From DATGEO01 sp035310015 (lineage in GTDB: Bacteria; Chloroflexota; Dormibacteria; Dormibacterales; Dormibacteraceae), in assembly GCA_035310015.1 (NCBI GenBank), contig DATGEO010000129.1, positions 1-30,537 on the forward strand: a stretch of DNA of 30,537 nt, in the 5' to 3' direction. Positions 1 to 7,244 of the stretch are shown here, in pieces (the stretch's first letter is position 1; each line of letters opens with the position of its first letter). The notes under the pieces are model-generated. The model had not been told where the DNA came from, made no database searches, and saw only the letters and a list, made by a program, of their open reading frames with translations. The translations under genes and the position numbers were made by a program.

Positions 1-191
1 ACCAGAGACGTCTGGACCTCGGGGTCGTTCCAGGTGCTGACGATCCACTTCGTGCTGAGACCCGAGATCGGCCACGTCTCGATGTTCGACTGGTTGAAGG
101 CGTAGAGAAAGATCACGAGGATCGGGAGGAAGAGGAAGAGCATCACCAGGACGGCCCACAGCCGCAGCGCCATCCGAGTCCAGTAGCTCAT
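1..191 (-). CDS. ABC transporter permease, PotC/YdcV-like (partial, N-terminus only)
   Basis: The first 63 codons of an inner-membrane permease are present and the rest lies off the left edge. The start is ATG at 189-191 with GGAGG four bases upstream. Residues about 8-32 form a hydrophobic helix (LRLWAVLVMLFLFLPILVIF), followed by YAFNQS and a W-rich periplasmic stretch, the usual opening of the second permease of spermidine/putrescine importers. It is the last visible gene of the minus-strand operon, 76 bases after the PotB-like permease. The family is fairly sure from this opening and the context. The EAA loop that would confirm an ABC permease is not visible. Confidence 0.8.
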   Translation of the reverse strand, partial: MSYWTRMALRLWAVLVMLFLFLPILVIFLYAFNQSNIETWPISGLSTKWIVSTWNDPEVQTSL

Positions 192-224
192 ACGCCCTCC
201 GCACCGTGTGGGGAGGTGGACCCA

Positions 225-239
225 GTTCGCGAAGCGAAC
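225..239. other. small hairpin in the gap between the two permease genes
   Basis: GTTCGC and GCGAAC flank GAA, giving a six-base perfect stem in the 76-base gap between the two permease genes. There is no T-tract, so this is more likely an mRNA processing or stability element than a terminator. The rest of the gap shows only the ribosome binding site of the downstream permease. Confidence 0.35.
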
Positions 240-267
240 GCGGGCCGGAGGGGGGCGATATCTGTAC

Positions 268-1179
268 TCATAAGGCCTCGAACGCCCCGAGGCGCTTGGC
301 GATCAGCAGGTAGACCGCCATGATCACCACCGGCACCATCGCCAGCGCGGCTGCGAACGGCACGTTGTTGGCGATGCCGATGTTGTTGTAGACCACGTTG
401 CCGATGAACTGCGAGCTAGCCCCGCCGACGAGGATCGGCGTGATGTAGTCGCCGAGCGTGAGCGAGAACGTGAAGATCGACCCCGCGGCGATGCCGGGCA
501 CCACGAGCGGCAGCACGATGTCGCGCACCGCTCGCCATTGATGCGCGCCGAGGTCGGCGGCCGCCTCGAGCAGCGAGTCGGGCACGCGCTCGAGCGCCGC
601 GTACGCCGGCACGATCATGAACGGCAGCCAGATATAAGAGAAGACGAGCCACATCGCGACGTTCGTGTAGCCGATGTTCGCCGGCGGCAGGCCGACCGAC
701 TGCAGGCTCCAGTTCAGGAGCCCACTGTGATTGAGGATCAGCACCCACGAGTAGAGGCGGGCGAGATACGACGCCCATAGCGGCAGGAGCACGGCCGCGA
801 AGAGAAGCGTCTGCACCCGCCGCGACGCCACACGCGCCATGTAGTACGCGAGCGGGAAGGCGAGGACGATGTCGGTGACAGTCACGAGGGCGGCGAGCCC
901 GACCGTGCGGCCGATGATCCGGTAGTAGGTCTGGTCGGTGAGGATGATCCGGAAGTTGTCCAGGTTCCAGACCTGCACGATCTGCGTGGTGAACGTGTCG
1001 ATCGTCCAGAAGGCCGTGATCAGCAGCAGGGCGAGCGAGGCCAGGTAGACCAGCAGCATCCAGCCCAGCGGCGGGAGCAGCAGGAGAAGCGACCGCAGCC
1101 ACGGCAGGCGCCACATGAGGGCCTGGAGGCCGGAGGCCCCGCCCTTGCGGCGGGGCCGCCCTGATGCTGTCTCTACCAA
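268..1179 (-). CDS. ABC transporter permease, PotB/YdcU-like
   Basis: This is a 303-residue inner-membrane subunit of a polyamine-type ABC importer. It has about six hydrophobic helices. The cytoplasmic EAA loop near residues 205-230 (EAAADLGAHQWRAVRDIVLP) is the contact with the ATPase subunit and is typical of binding-protein-dependent permeases. Length is normal for PotB/YdcU. The start is TTG at 1177-1179, chosen because GGGGAGGG sits four bases upstream and no ATG occurs before residue 22. That ribosome binding site is the outer end of a palindromic repeat (1184-1219). It is co-directional with the binding protein, ATPase and second permease. The exact substrate (putrescine, spermidine, GABA or betaine) cannot be read from this subunit. 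Confidence 0.9.
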   Translation of the reverse strand: MVETASGRPRRKGGASGLQALMWRLPWLRSLLLLLPPLGWMLLVYLASLALLLITAFWTIDTFTTQIVQVWNLDNFRIILTDQTYYRIIGRTVGLAALVTVTDIVLAFPLAYYMARVASRRVQTLLFAAVLLPLWASYLARLYSWVLILNHSGLLNWSLQSVGLPPANIGYTNVAMWLVFSYIWLPFMIVPAYAALERVPDSLLEAAADLGAHQWRAVRDIVLPLVVPGIAAGSIFTFSLTLGDYITPILVGGASSQFIGNVVYNNIGIANNVPFAAALAMVPVVIMAVYLLIAKRLGAFEAL

Positions 1180-1183
1180 AGAG

Positions 1184-1219
1184 CCCTCCCCCTAAACCTC
1201 TCCCGTAAACGGGAGAGGG
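1184..1219 (-). repeat. palindromic intergenic element with a 10-bp hairpin, before the PotB-like gene
   Basis: CCTCTCCCGT (1197-1206) pairs perfectly with ACGGGAGAGG (1209-1218) across a two-base loop. It lies directly after the stop of the binding-protein gene. There is no T-tract, so it probably acts as a 3' stabiliser or attenuator that lets binding protein exceed permease, a common arrangement in ABC operons. Its outer GGGGAGGG forms the ribosome binding site of the PotB-like gene. Related sequences occur at 4909-4941 and 15687-15708. Confidence 0.6.
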
Positions 1220-1222
1220 GAT

Positions 1223-2419
1223 TTATCCCTTGACCGTCGTCCAGGCCGACTGCCACTGCGAGTAGGGGATGCAGTCGTTCGAGCCGTCGCCGCACTGGGC
1301 GATCGGCGTCTTCCAGAACTTGATGGTCTCGTAGTACGAGCCCGGCGCGTTGGCGTGGAAGGCCGCGCACGAGCCCGGAGTCAGCGCCTCCATCTCCGCG
1401 CAGGCCTTGGTGTTGACCGGCGTCTCGCCGTACGAGAGCGCCTGCATCGCCTGCACCTTCGGGGTGCTGACCCACTTGTCCCAGAGGTACGCGCAGTTGG
1501 GGTGAGGAGCCTTGGTGGCGAGCATCCACGTGTCCACCCAGCCCGTGGCCCCTTCCTGCGGGATCGTGTCCGCGACCGGTGCGCCGGCGGCCTTGAGGTC
1601 GCTGGTCATGATCGGCCAGGCGGCGCCGACGACCGCGTCACCGCTCTTGAAGAGGTCCTCTTCGTCGGGGATCGCGGCCCAGTACTTCTTGACGAGGGGC
1701 TGCTGCTGCTTGAGCAGGTTGACCACCGCGTCGAACTGCTTCTGCTTCAGCTCGTACGGGTCCTTGATGCCGAGGCTCGGTTGCTTCTTGCTGAGGTACA
1801 GCGCGGCGTCGGCGATCTGGATCGGGTTGTCCGGGATCGTGATCAGGCCCTTGTACTGTGGGTCGTAGATCACGCTCCAGCTCGTCGGCGGGTTGGGGAA
1901 CTGCTTGGTGCTGTAGAGCAGCGTGTTCGGTCCCCACTGCAGCGAGATGCCGTAGTGGATGCCGTCGATGGTGTTGAACGCCGGCGCCTTGAACTGGTCC
2001 TGGAAGTTCTGCCAGTCGGGGATGAGGCTGACGTTCATCGGGCGGACGTCGCCGCCGTAGATGAGCCGCAGATCGGCGTCACCGGAGGCCGAGACCATGT
2101 CCCACTGCCCGCCGCCACCGTCGGCCATGAGGCTGACCATCTCGTCGGACGACCCCGCGTCCTTCTCGTTGATCTTGCAGCCGGTCTGCTGGGTGAACGG
2201 GTCGGCCCAGGACTTGTCCACGTAGCCGCCCCAGGCGATGAGGTTGAGCTGGCCCTCGCCGGCTCCGATCGAGCTCTGCGGCTTCATGTTCGCCGTCGGC
2301 GGCGGCTGGGTCGTCACGCCTGCGGTCGACGTCGAGCCGCACCCTGCCACCGTGACGATCGCGACAGCTGCCAGCGCAAGCGATCGCAGTCGCCCCAATT
2401 GCAAATCCGTTTCTTTCAT
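1223..2419 (-). CDS. polyamine-type ABC transporter substrate-binding lipoprotein, PotD/YdcS-like
   Basis: This is a 398-residue extracytoplasmic binding protein. Residues 12-26 form a hydrophobic signal segment ending in the lipobox VAGC, so the mature protein would be anchored by lipid at Cys27. A low-complexity linker (to about residue 50) precedes the family signature LNLIAWGGYVDKSWADPFTQ, typical of PotD/PotF-type spermidine/putrescine binding proteins (SBP_bac family). The C-terminus carries several cysteines (for example CAEMEALTPGSC and CGDGSNDC) that may form disulfides. ATG at 2417-2419 overlaps the stop of the ATPase gene by four bases, indicating translational coupling. The ligand is inferred from the neighbouring aminobutyraldehyde dehydrogenase and transaminase. 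Betaine or another amine is possible. Confidence 0.9.
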   Translation of the reverse strand: MKETDLQLGRLRSLALAAVAIVTVAGCGSTSTAGVTTQPPPTANMKPQSSIGAGEGQLNLIAWGGYVDKSWADPFTQQTGCKINEKDAGSSDEMVSLMADGGGGQWDMVSASGDADLRLIYGGDVRPMNVSLIPDWQNFQDQFKAPAFNTIDGIHYGISLQWGPNTLLYSTKQFPNPPTSWSVIYDPQYKGLITIPDNPIQIADAALYLSKKQPSLGIKDPYELKQKQFDAVVNLLKQQQPLVKKYWAAIPDEEDLFKSGDAVVGAAWPIMTSDLKAAGAPVADTIPQEGATGWVDTWMLATKAPHPNCAYLWDKWVSTPKVQAMQALSYGETPVNTKACAEMEALTPGSCAAFHANAPGSYYETIKFWKTPIAQCGDGSNDCIPYSQWQSAWTTVKG

Positions 2420-3453
2420 GACTCCTTCTCTCCACTCTTCGCTCGGTCCAGGACATAGGTGTGGTCCGGCGCCCAGGCGACGCTCACGCGCCGGCCCTCG
2501 TAGCTCTGACTCTGGCCAGGGGCGTCCATATTCTGGCGTACCGCGACGACGGTCTCGCCACGGTCGAGATGCAGCGTGAACCGGGTCGTCATGCCCACAT
2601 AGACGACCTGCTCGATGGTCCCCGGCTCGGACCTCATCCCCATCTCGGCTCTTTCGCCGTCCTCGAGGAGGCGCAGCTTCTCAGGCCGCACCACGAACCG
2701 CACCCCGTCGCGCTCGAGCACGTTGGAGATGCCGATGAAGCCGGCGACGAACTCGGTCGCCGGCCGCTCGTAGACCTCGACCGGCGGCCCGGTCTGCTCG
2801 ATCCGGCCATTCGACATCACCGCCATCCGGTCGCTCATGGTCAGCGCCTCTTCCTGGTCGTGGGTCACGTACACGAACGTGATGCCGACCTCTTTCTGGA
2901 TGCGCTTGAGCTCGAGCTGCATGTCCTGGCGGAGCTTGAGGTCGAGCGCGCCGAGCGGCTCGTCGAGGAGCATGACCTCGGGTTCGTTGATGACGGCGCG
3001 CGCGAGCGCGACCCGCTGGCGCTGGCCGCCGCTGAGCTGGTTGGGCCGGCGCGATTCGAGCCCGGAGAGGCGGACCATCTGCAGCGCGCGCTTCACGCGG
3101 TCGCGCCGTTCGGCGCGCGGCACGCCCTTGACGCGAAGCCCGTACCCGATGTTGTCCCCCACGGTCATGTGGGGGAAGAGTGCGTAGTCCTGGAAGACGG
3201 TGTTCGTCTCTCGCGCGTATGGCGGCAGCGAGGTGACGTCGCGGCCGCCGAGCTCGATGCGTCCCGAGTCCGGGCGCTCAAAGCCCGCGATCAAGCGGAG
3301 GAGCGTGGTCTTGCCCGAGCCCGAGGGGCCGAGGAGCGTGAAGAACTCGCCCTCTCGCACCTCGAGGTCCACGCCGTCGACGGCGATGACCGGGCCGTAG
3401 CTCTTGCGAATGCCCTGCAGCCGCAGGGCAGGCTTTGACGAGCCGGCGGTCAA
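2416..3453 (-). CDS. polyamine-type ABC transporter ATP-binding protein, PotA/YdcT-like
   Basis: This is the cytoplasmic ATPase of the importer, 345 residues from a TTG start. Visible motifs are Walker A GPSGSGKT (about 42-49), Q-loop FQDYALFPHM, signature LSGGQ (140-144), Walker B VMLLDEP (160-166) and the switch histidine in VYVTHDQEEAL. The last 100 residues form the TOBE-type regulatory domain of PotA/MalK proteins. The frame stays open further upstream, but that part is antisense-like sequence inside the dehydrogenase gene. TTG at 3451-3453 is the natural start: it overlaps the dehydrogenase stop (TTGA) and begins nine codons before the conserved LQGIRKSYG. The stop overlaps the binding-protein start, so three genes are translationally linked. 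Confidence 0.92.
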   Translation of the reverse strand: MTAGSSKPALRLQGIRKSYGPVIAVDGVDLEVREGEFFTLLGPSGSGKTTLLRLIAGFERPDSGRIELGGRDVTSLPPYARETNTVFQDYALFPHMTVGDNIGYGLRVKGVPRAERRDRVKRALQMVRLSGLESRRPNQLSGGQRQRVALARAVINEPEVMLLDEPLGALDLKLRQDMQLELKRIQKEVGITFVYVTHDQEEALTMSDRMAVMSNGRIEQTGPPVEVYERPATEFVAGFIGISNVLERDGVRFVVRPEKLRLLEDGERAEMGMRSEPGTIEQVVYVGMTTRFTLHLDRGETVVAVRQNMDAPGQSQSYEGRRVSVAWAPDHTYVLDRAKSGEKES

Positions 3454-4895
3454 TCCAAGGACGCCATCACGTGCTTGACCTGCGTGTACTCCTCGAGCGA
3501 GTAGATCGACATGTCCTTGCCGTAGCCGCTCTGCTTGTAGCCGCCGTGCGGCATCTCGTTGACGAGCGGGATATGGGTGTTGATCCACACGGTTCCGAAC
3601 TGGAGGCGGCGGGCCATGCGCAGCGCGCGGCCGACGTCGCGGGTCCACACCGAGGCCGCGAGCCCGTAGTCCACGCCGTTGGCCCACTCGAGAGCCTGCT
3701 CCTCGTCGCCGAACCGCTGCACCGTGACGACCGGGCCGAAGACTTCCTTGCGGACGATCTCGGCGTCAGGGCTCTTGGGCACGACCACGGTCGGCTCATA
3801 CCACGAGCCCGCCTTCTTGATGCGCGCGCCGCCGGTCAGGACCTGCGCGCCCTCGTTCCGCGCGCGGTCGACGAAGCCGCTCACGCGCTCCAGGTGCTCG
3901 TCGGTGACGAGCGGGCCCATCTCGGTGTCGCCGGCGAGCGGGTCGCCGACCTTCAGGCCTTTCACGGCCGGAACCAGGCCGGCGAGCAGCTTCTCTTCGA
4001 TCTGTGGGCCGGCGATGATGCGGGTCGCCGCGGTGCAGTCCTGGCCAGCGTTGAAGAAGCCGCCGATCTTGATCCACTCCACGACCTTCTCGAGATCGGC
4101 GTCGTCGAAGACCACCACCGGCGCCTTGCCGCCGAGCTCGAGGTGTACGCGCTTGAGCGTCGACGCGGCCGCGCGCGCGACTTCTTTGCCGGTGGCGACG
4201 TCGCCGGTGAGCGACACCATCGCGACGCCCGGGTGGCGCACCAGGCCGGCGCCGACCGGCTCGCCGTCGCCCGTGATGACGTTGAGCACGCCCTCGGGCA
4301 GGACGCCGGCCGCGAGCTCGGCGAGGCGCAGCGCCGTGAGCGGCGTCCATTCCGAAGGCTTGAGCACGACCGTATTGCCGGCCGCCAGCGCGGGGCCGAG
4401 CTTCCACGCGGCCATCATCAGCGGGTAGTTCCACGGCGCGATGGAGCCGACGACGCCGAGGGACTCGCGCCGGATCATGCTCGTGAAGCCCTGCATGTAT
4501 TCGCCCGCCGCGCGGCCTTCGAGCAGGCGCGCGGCGCCGGCGAAGAAGCGGAAGCAGTCGGCGATCGGCGGGATCTCTTCGGAGATCGTGGCCGCGAGCG
4601 GCTTGCCCACGTTCTCCGACTCGATTCGCGCCAGCTCCTCGCCGTGCTCCTGGATCGTGTCGGCGAGCTTGAGCAGCCGCTCGCCGCGGTCGCGCGGCGT
4701 GCTGTCGCGCCACGTCTCGTCGTACGCCTTGCGCGCGGCGGCGACGGCGCGGTCGACATCCTCGGCCGTGCCCTTGGGCACTGTCGCGATGACCTCACCG
4801 GTGGCCGGGTTCTTGACCTCTTGCACCTCGCCGCCGGCGCTGTCGGCCCAGCGGCCGCCGATGAACATCTGGTGGCGTCGAATGGCGGTCTTCAT
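3450..4895 (-). CDS. aldehyde dehydrogenase, gamma-aminobutyraldehyde dehydrogenase type (PatD/YdcW-like)
   Basis: This 481-residue NAD(P)-dependent enzyme would oxidise an aminoaldehyde to an amino acid, most likely 4-aminobutanal to GABA. Expected ALDH residues are present: Asn156 in APWNYP, Lys179 in LKPSEW, general base Glu253 in LELGGK and nucleophile Cys287 in NAGQDC. The NAGQDCTAATR form resembles YdcW/PatD and betaine-aldehyde-type enzymes. The start is ATG at 4893-4895 with AGGAG five bases upstream. The gene sits between a GABA-type transaminase and a polyamine importer, as ydcW sits with ydcSTUV in E. coli. Betaine aldehyde is the main alternative substrate, since region 2 carries choline- and dimethylglycine-related genes. 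The family is certain and the substrate moderately sure. Confidence 0.9.
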   Translation of the reverse strand: MKTAIRRHQMFIGGRWADSAGGEVQEVKNPATGEVIATVPKGTAEDVDRAVAAARKAYDETWRDSTPRDRGERLLKLADTIQEHGEELARIESENVGKPLAATISEEIPPIADCFRFFAGAARLLEGRAAGEYMQGFTSMIRRESLGVVGSIAPWNYPLMMAAWKLGPALAAGNTVVLKPSEWTPLTALRLAELAAGVLPEGVLNVITGDGEPVGAGLVRHPGVAMVSLTGDVATGKEVARAAASTLKRVHLELGGKAPVVVFDDADLEKVVEWIKIGGFFNAGQDCTAATRIIAGPQIEEKLLAGLVPAVKGLKVGDPLAGDTEMGPLVTDEHLERVSGFVDRARNEGAQVLTGGARIKKAGSWYEPTVVVPKSPDAEIVRKEVFGPVVTVQRFGDEEQALEWANGVDYGLAASVWTRDVGRALRMARRLQFGTVWINTHIPLVNEMPHGGYKQSGYGKDMSIYSLEEYTQVKHVMASLD

Positions 4896-4908
4896 CGCGA
4901 CTCCTATT

Positions 4909-4941
4909 CCCTCTCCCTCGAGGGACAGGGTTGGGTGAGGG
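4909..4941. repeat. palindromic intergenic element, second copy
   Basis: CCCTCTCCC is followed by the palindrome CCCTCGAGGG (4915-4924) and the tail GGGTTGGGTGAGGG. The order of short G-runs matches the elements at 1184-1219 and 15687-15708. It fills most of the 60-base gap between the transaminase and dehydrogenase genes. It resembles the REP-like palindromes widespread between bacterial genes. Confidence 0.5.
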
Positions 4942-4955
4942 TGATCAATCTACCT

Positions 4956-6257
4956 TCACCGAGGAACGGCGGCGGCGAGGTCGGCGAGGGCGGAGCCGAG
5001 CATGTCGAGGCCCTCGTGGAGCTGCTCGTCGGGAATGGTGAGCGGCATCAGCGTGCGGATGACGTTGTGGTGCATTCCCGAACGCAGGAGGATCAGGCCC
5101 CTGTCGCGCGCCAGCGCAAGCACGCGCGCGGTCTCGGTGCCGGCCGGCTCCTTGCTGGTGCGATCGCGCACGAGCTCCATGCCCGCCATCGCCCCCATCA
5201 CGCGCACGTCGCCGATGATGTCGTGCTCGTCCTGCCAGCTCCGCATGCGCTCCTCGATGACGGAGCCGATGCGCGCGGCGCGCTCGGGCAGGCGCTCGTC
5301 GCGCATGACGTCGAGGACGGCCAGGGCCGCGGCGCATGCGATCGGGTTGCCGCCGTACGTGCCGCCGAGGCCGCCGGGCGCCGGCGAGTCCATGACCTCA
5401 GCGCGGCCGACGACGCCCGACAGCGGGAAGCCGGCGGCGAGGCTCTTGGCGACGGTGATGAGGTCGGGCTTGACGCCCGAATGCTCGATGGCGAACAGCT
5501 TGCCCGTGCGGCCGAAGCCGCTCTGGATCTCGTCGACGATCAAGAGGATGCCGTGGCGATCGGCGAGGGCGCGCAGGGCGACCAGGAAGTCGCGCGGCGC
5601 GGGCACGAAGCCGCCCTCGCCGAGCACCGGCTCGATGATGATCGCGGCGACCCGCTGCGGCGACACGTCGGACTCGAAGAGGTCCTCGAGAGCCGAGAGC
5701 GCGCGCTCGGTGCTCCAGCCGCGGTACTCGTAGGGATACGGCGCCTGGTAGACCTCGGCCGCGTACGGGCCGAAGTTCTGCTTGTAGGGCTCCACCGAAC
5801 CGGTGAGGCTGAGCGCCAGCAGCGTCCGGCCGTGGAAGCCTCCGCGGAAGCTGATGACGGCGGGCCGGCCGGTGTGCGCCCGCGCGATCTTGACCGCGTT
5901 CTCGACCGCCTCGGCGCCGGTGCTGAAGAAGATTGCTTTCTTCGGCCCATCGCCCGGCGCGAGCTCGCTCAGACGCTGGGCCAGGCGAAGGTACGACTCG
6001 TACATCACCACCTGGAAGGACGTGTGCGTGACGCGCTCGAGCTGCTCCTGCACCGCCTTCATGACGCGCGGGTGGCTGTGGCCGACGTTCATGACGCCGA
6101 TGCCACCGACGAAGTCGATGTAGCGCCTGCCGTCGACGTCCCAGATCTCCGCGCCGTTCGCGTGATCCGCGACGAGCGGGTGGGCCGTCGTGATGCCGCG
6201 AGGGACGAAGCGCTCGCGCAGCGACCTCAGCTCGTCTGAGCCGTCACCCTTCCCCAA
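4956..6257 (-). CDS. gabT: class III aminotransferase, 4-aminobutyrate aminotransferase type
   Basis: This 433-residue PLP enzyme is predicted to move the amino group of GABA (or putrescine or another omega-amine) to 2-oxoglutarate, giving succinate semialdehyde from GABA. The PLP-binding Lys271 lies in TVAKSLAAGFPL. Asp242 in IVDEIQSGFGRTG contacts the pyridine nitrogen, and STGAEAVENAVKIAR and SFRGGFHGRT are typical of GabT. The start is TTG at 6255-6257; there is no ribosome binding site at useful distance, but a TAGAAT -10 box lies nine bases before it, so the message may be leaderless. It is the first gene of the operon. Beta-alanine or putrescine transaminase activity is an alternative. 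The subfamily call rests on motif similarity and context. Confidence 0.87.
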   Translation of the reverse strand: MGKGDGSDELRSLRERFVPRGITTAHPLVADHANGAEIWDVDGRRYIDFVGGIGVMNVGHSHPRVMKAVQEQLERVTHTSFQVVMYESYLRLAQRLSELAPGDGPKKAIFFSTGAEAVENAVKIARAHTGRPAVISFRGGFHGRTLLALSLTGSVEPYKQNFGPYAAEVYQAPYPYEYRGWSTERALSALEDLFESDVSPQRVAAIIIEPVLGEGGFVPAPRDFLVALRALADRHGILLIVDEIQSGFGRTGKLFAIEHSGVKPDLITVAKSLAAGFPLSGVVGRAEVMDSPAPGGLGGTYGGNPIACAAALAVLDVMRDERLPERAARIGSVIEERMRSWQDEHDIIGDVRVMGAMAGMELVRDRTSKEPAGTETARVLALARDRGLILLRSGMHHNVIRTLMPLTIPDEQLHEGLDMLGSALADLAAAVPR

Positions 6258-6285
6258 GGCCCCTAGATTCTAAGATCGCGCGCGT
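6258..6285. promoter_or_regulatory. 28-bp divergent promoter region with facing -10 boxes
   Basis: Only 28 bases separate the two divergent starts. On the plus strand TAAGAT (6271-6276) lies nine bases before ATG 6286. On the minus strand TAGAAT (6272-6267) lies nine bases before TTG 6257. Both spacings would place transcription starts at or within a few bases of the start codons. Neither gene has a convincing Shine-Dalgarno sequence and no clear -35 box is seen. The boxes share two bases, so the two promoters probably compete. Confidence 0.55.
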
Positions 6286-7125
6286 ATGGACCCGTCGGCG
6301 GCGGTCGAGCGGCTGTGGCCGGGGCGGACAGCAGTCGTGACGCCTTTGTCGGGCGGCATCACCAACCACAACTTCCGCGTGGACGTGGACGGTCGCGCGT
6401 ACGTGCTGCGCATGGGCGGTGCGCAGACCGACCTCCTCGGCATCGACCGGCGCATCGAGCGCGAGGCCAGCCGGCGCGCCGCCGGTGTCGGGCTGGGACC
6501 GGCGGTGGAGCGCTTCGTCGAGCCGGAGGGCTGGCTCGTCACGCGGTTCATCGAGGGCAAGCCGATCCCGGTCGAAGCGATGCGCCGGCCGGAGAACATC
6601 CGTCGCGTCGCGGGCGCTCTGCGCCGGTTCCACGACGCGCCAGCGATCCCCGGCCGGTTTGACGCGCACGAGGTCGTGGAGGCGTACCACCGCGAGGCGT
6701 CGGGCCGCGGCGTCGAGATCCCGGCGGCGTACGCACGCGCGCACGAGGTTTCGGAACGGATCCGCGCCGAGCGCGGGCCGCAGCGCCTCGTGCCGTGCCA
6801 CAACGACCTGCTCAACGCGAACTTCCTCGACGACGGCGAGATCCGAATCGTCGACTGGGAGTACGCGGGAATGGGGGACCGGTTCTTCGACCTCGCGAAC
6901 TTCTCCGTGAACCATGAGTTCGGCATCGAGGACGACCGGGCGCTGGTCGGGGCCTACTTCGGCGAGCCGCGGGAGGACGCGGTGCGCGACGTCCAGCGCA
7001 TGAAGTTCATGTCCGACTTCCGGGAGGCGATGTGGGGCGTGCTCCAGAGCGGCATCTCAGAGCTCGACTTCGACTTCAAGGCCTACGCCGAAAAACATTT
7101 CGCACGAATGCTGAGCGGGATGTGA
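6286..7125 (+). CDS. choline/ethanolamine kinase-like phosphotransferase (APH family)
   Basis: This 279-residue cytoplasmic protein has the aminoglycoside phosphotransferase/choline kinase fold. The N-lobe contains LSGGITNHNFRV (nucleotide-binding loop) and YVLRMGG (strand carrying the ATP-contacting residue). The catalytic loop is CHNDLLNANF (about 172-181), the Brenner HxDxxxxN motif, and the metal-binding Asp is in IVDWEYAGMGDRFFDLANF. This layout matches LicA/choline kinase and thiamine-kinase-like proteins better than resistance enzymes. The likely substrate is a small amino alcohol. It sits beside amine catabolism genes, but that is only context. ATG 6286 is used, probably on a near-leaderless message. 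It runs convergently toward the dehydrogenase-like gene. Confidence 0.8.
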   Translation: MDPSAAVERLWPGRTAVVTPLSGGITNHNFRVDVDGRAYVLRMGGAQTDLLGIDRRIEREASRRAAGVGLGPAVERFVEPEGWLVTRFIEGKPIPVEAMRRPENIRRVAGALRRFHDAPAIPGRFDAHEVVEAYHREASGRGVEIPAAYARAHEVSERIRAERGPQRLVPCHNDLLNANFLDDGEIRIVDWEYAGMGDRFFDLANFSVNHEFGIEDDRALVGAYFGEPREDAVRDVQRMKFMSDFREAMWGVLQSGISELDFDFKAYAEKHFARMLSGM

Positions 7126-7141
7126 GCCCACAACGCTCCGA

Positions 7142-7241
7142 GAGCCGGCACTCGGACGCCCGGGGCGCGGGTAAGACCTCCGGGAGCCGGCACTCGGACG
7201 CCCGGGGCGCGAAAATGCATCCGGGAGCCGGCACTCGACCG
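7142..7241. repeat. GC-rich direct repeat, two full copies plus a partial copy, period 41-42 bp
   Basis: A 28-bp unit beginning GAGCCGGCACTCGG and ending CCCGGGGCGCG starts at 7142 and again at 7184. A third copy beginning at 7225 keeps only GAGCCGGCACTCG before diverging. The segments between full units are 13-14 bases and end in TCCGG. Each unit contains the self-complementary CGCCC-G-GGGCG. The array fills the 119-base gap between two convergent genes. It is too short, with spacers too small, to be a CRISPR array. A bidirectional termination or REP-like role is possible. Confidence 0.75.
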
Positions 7242-7244
7242 AAA

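Noticed and set aside
3435..6239. A 934-codon open frame on the plus strand
   Set aside because: It runs antisense through the dehydrogenase and transaminase genes. Its composition (Arg, Ala, Gly, Asp, His-rich, no domains) is that of a GC-rich shadow frame.
6286..7125. Aminoglycoside resistance phosphotransferase
   Set aside because: The fold is shared, but motifs and context fit choline/ethanolamine-type kinases better, and no resistance or mobile gene is adjacent.
7142..7241. Possible CRISPR array
   Set aside because: There are only two full repeats, spacers are 13-14 bases and nearly constant, and no cas genes are present.
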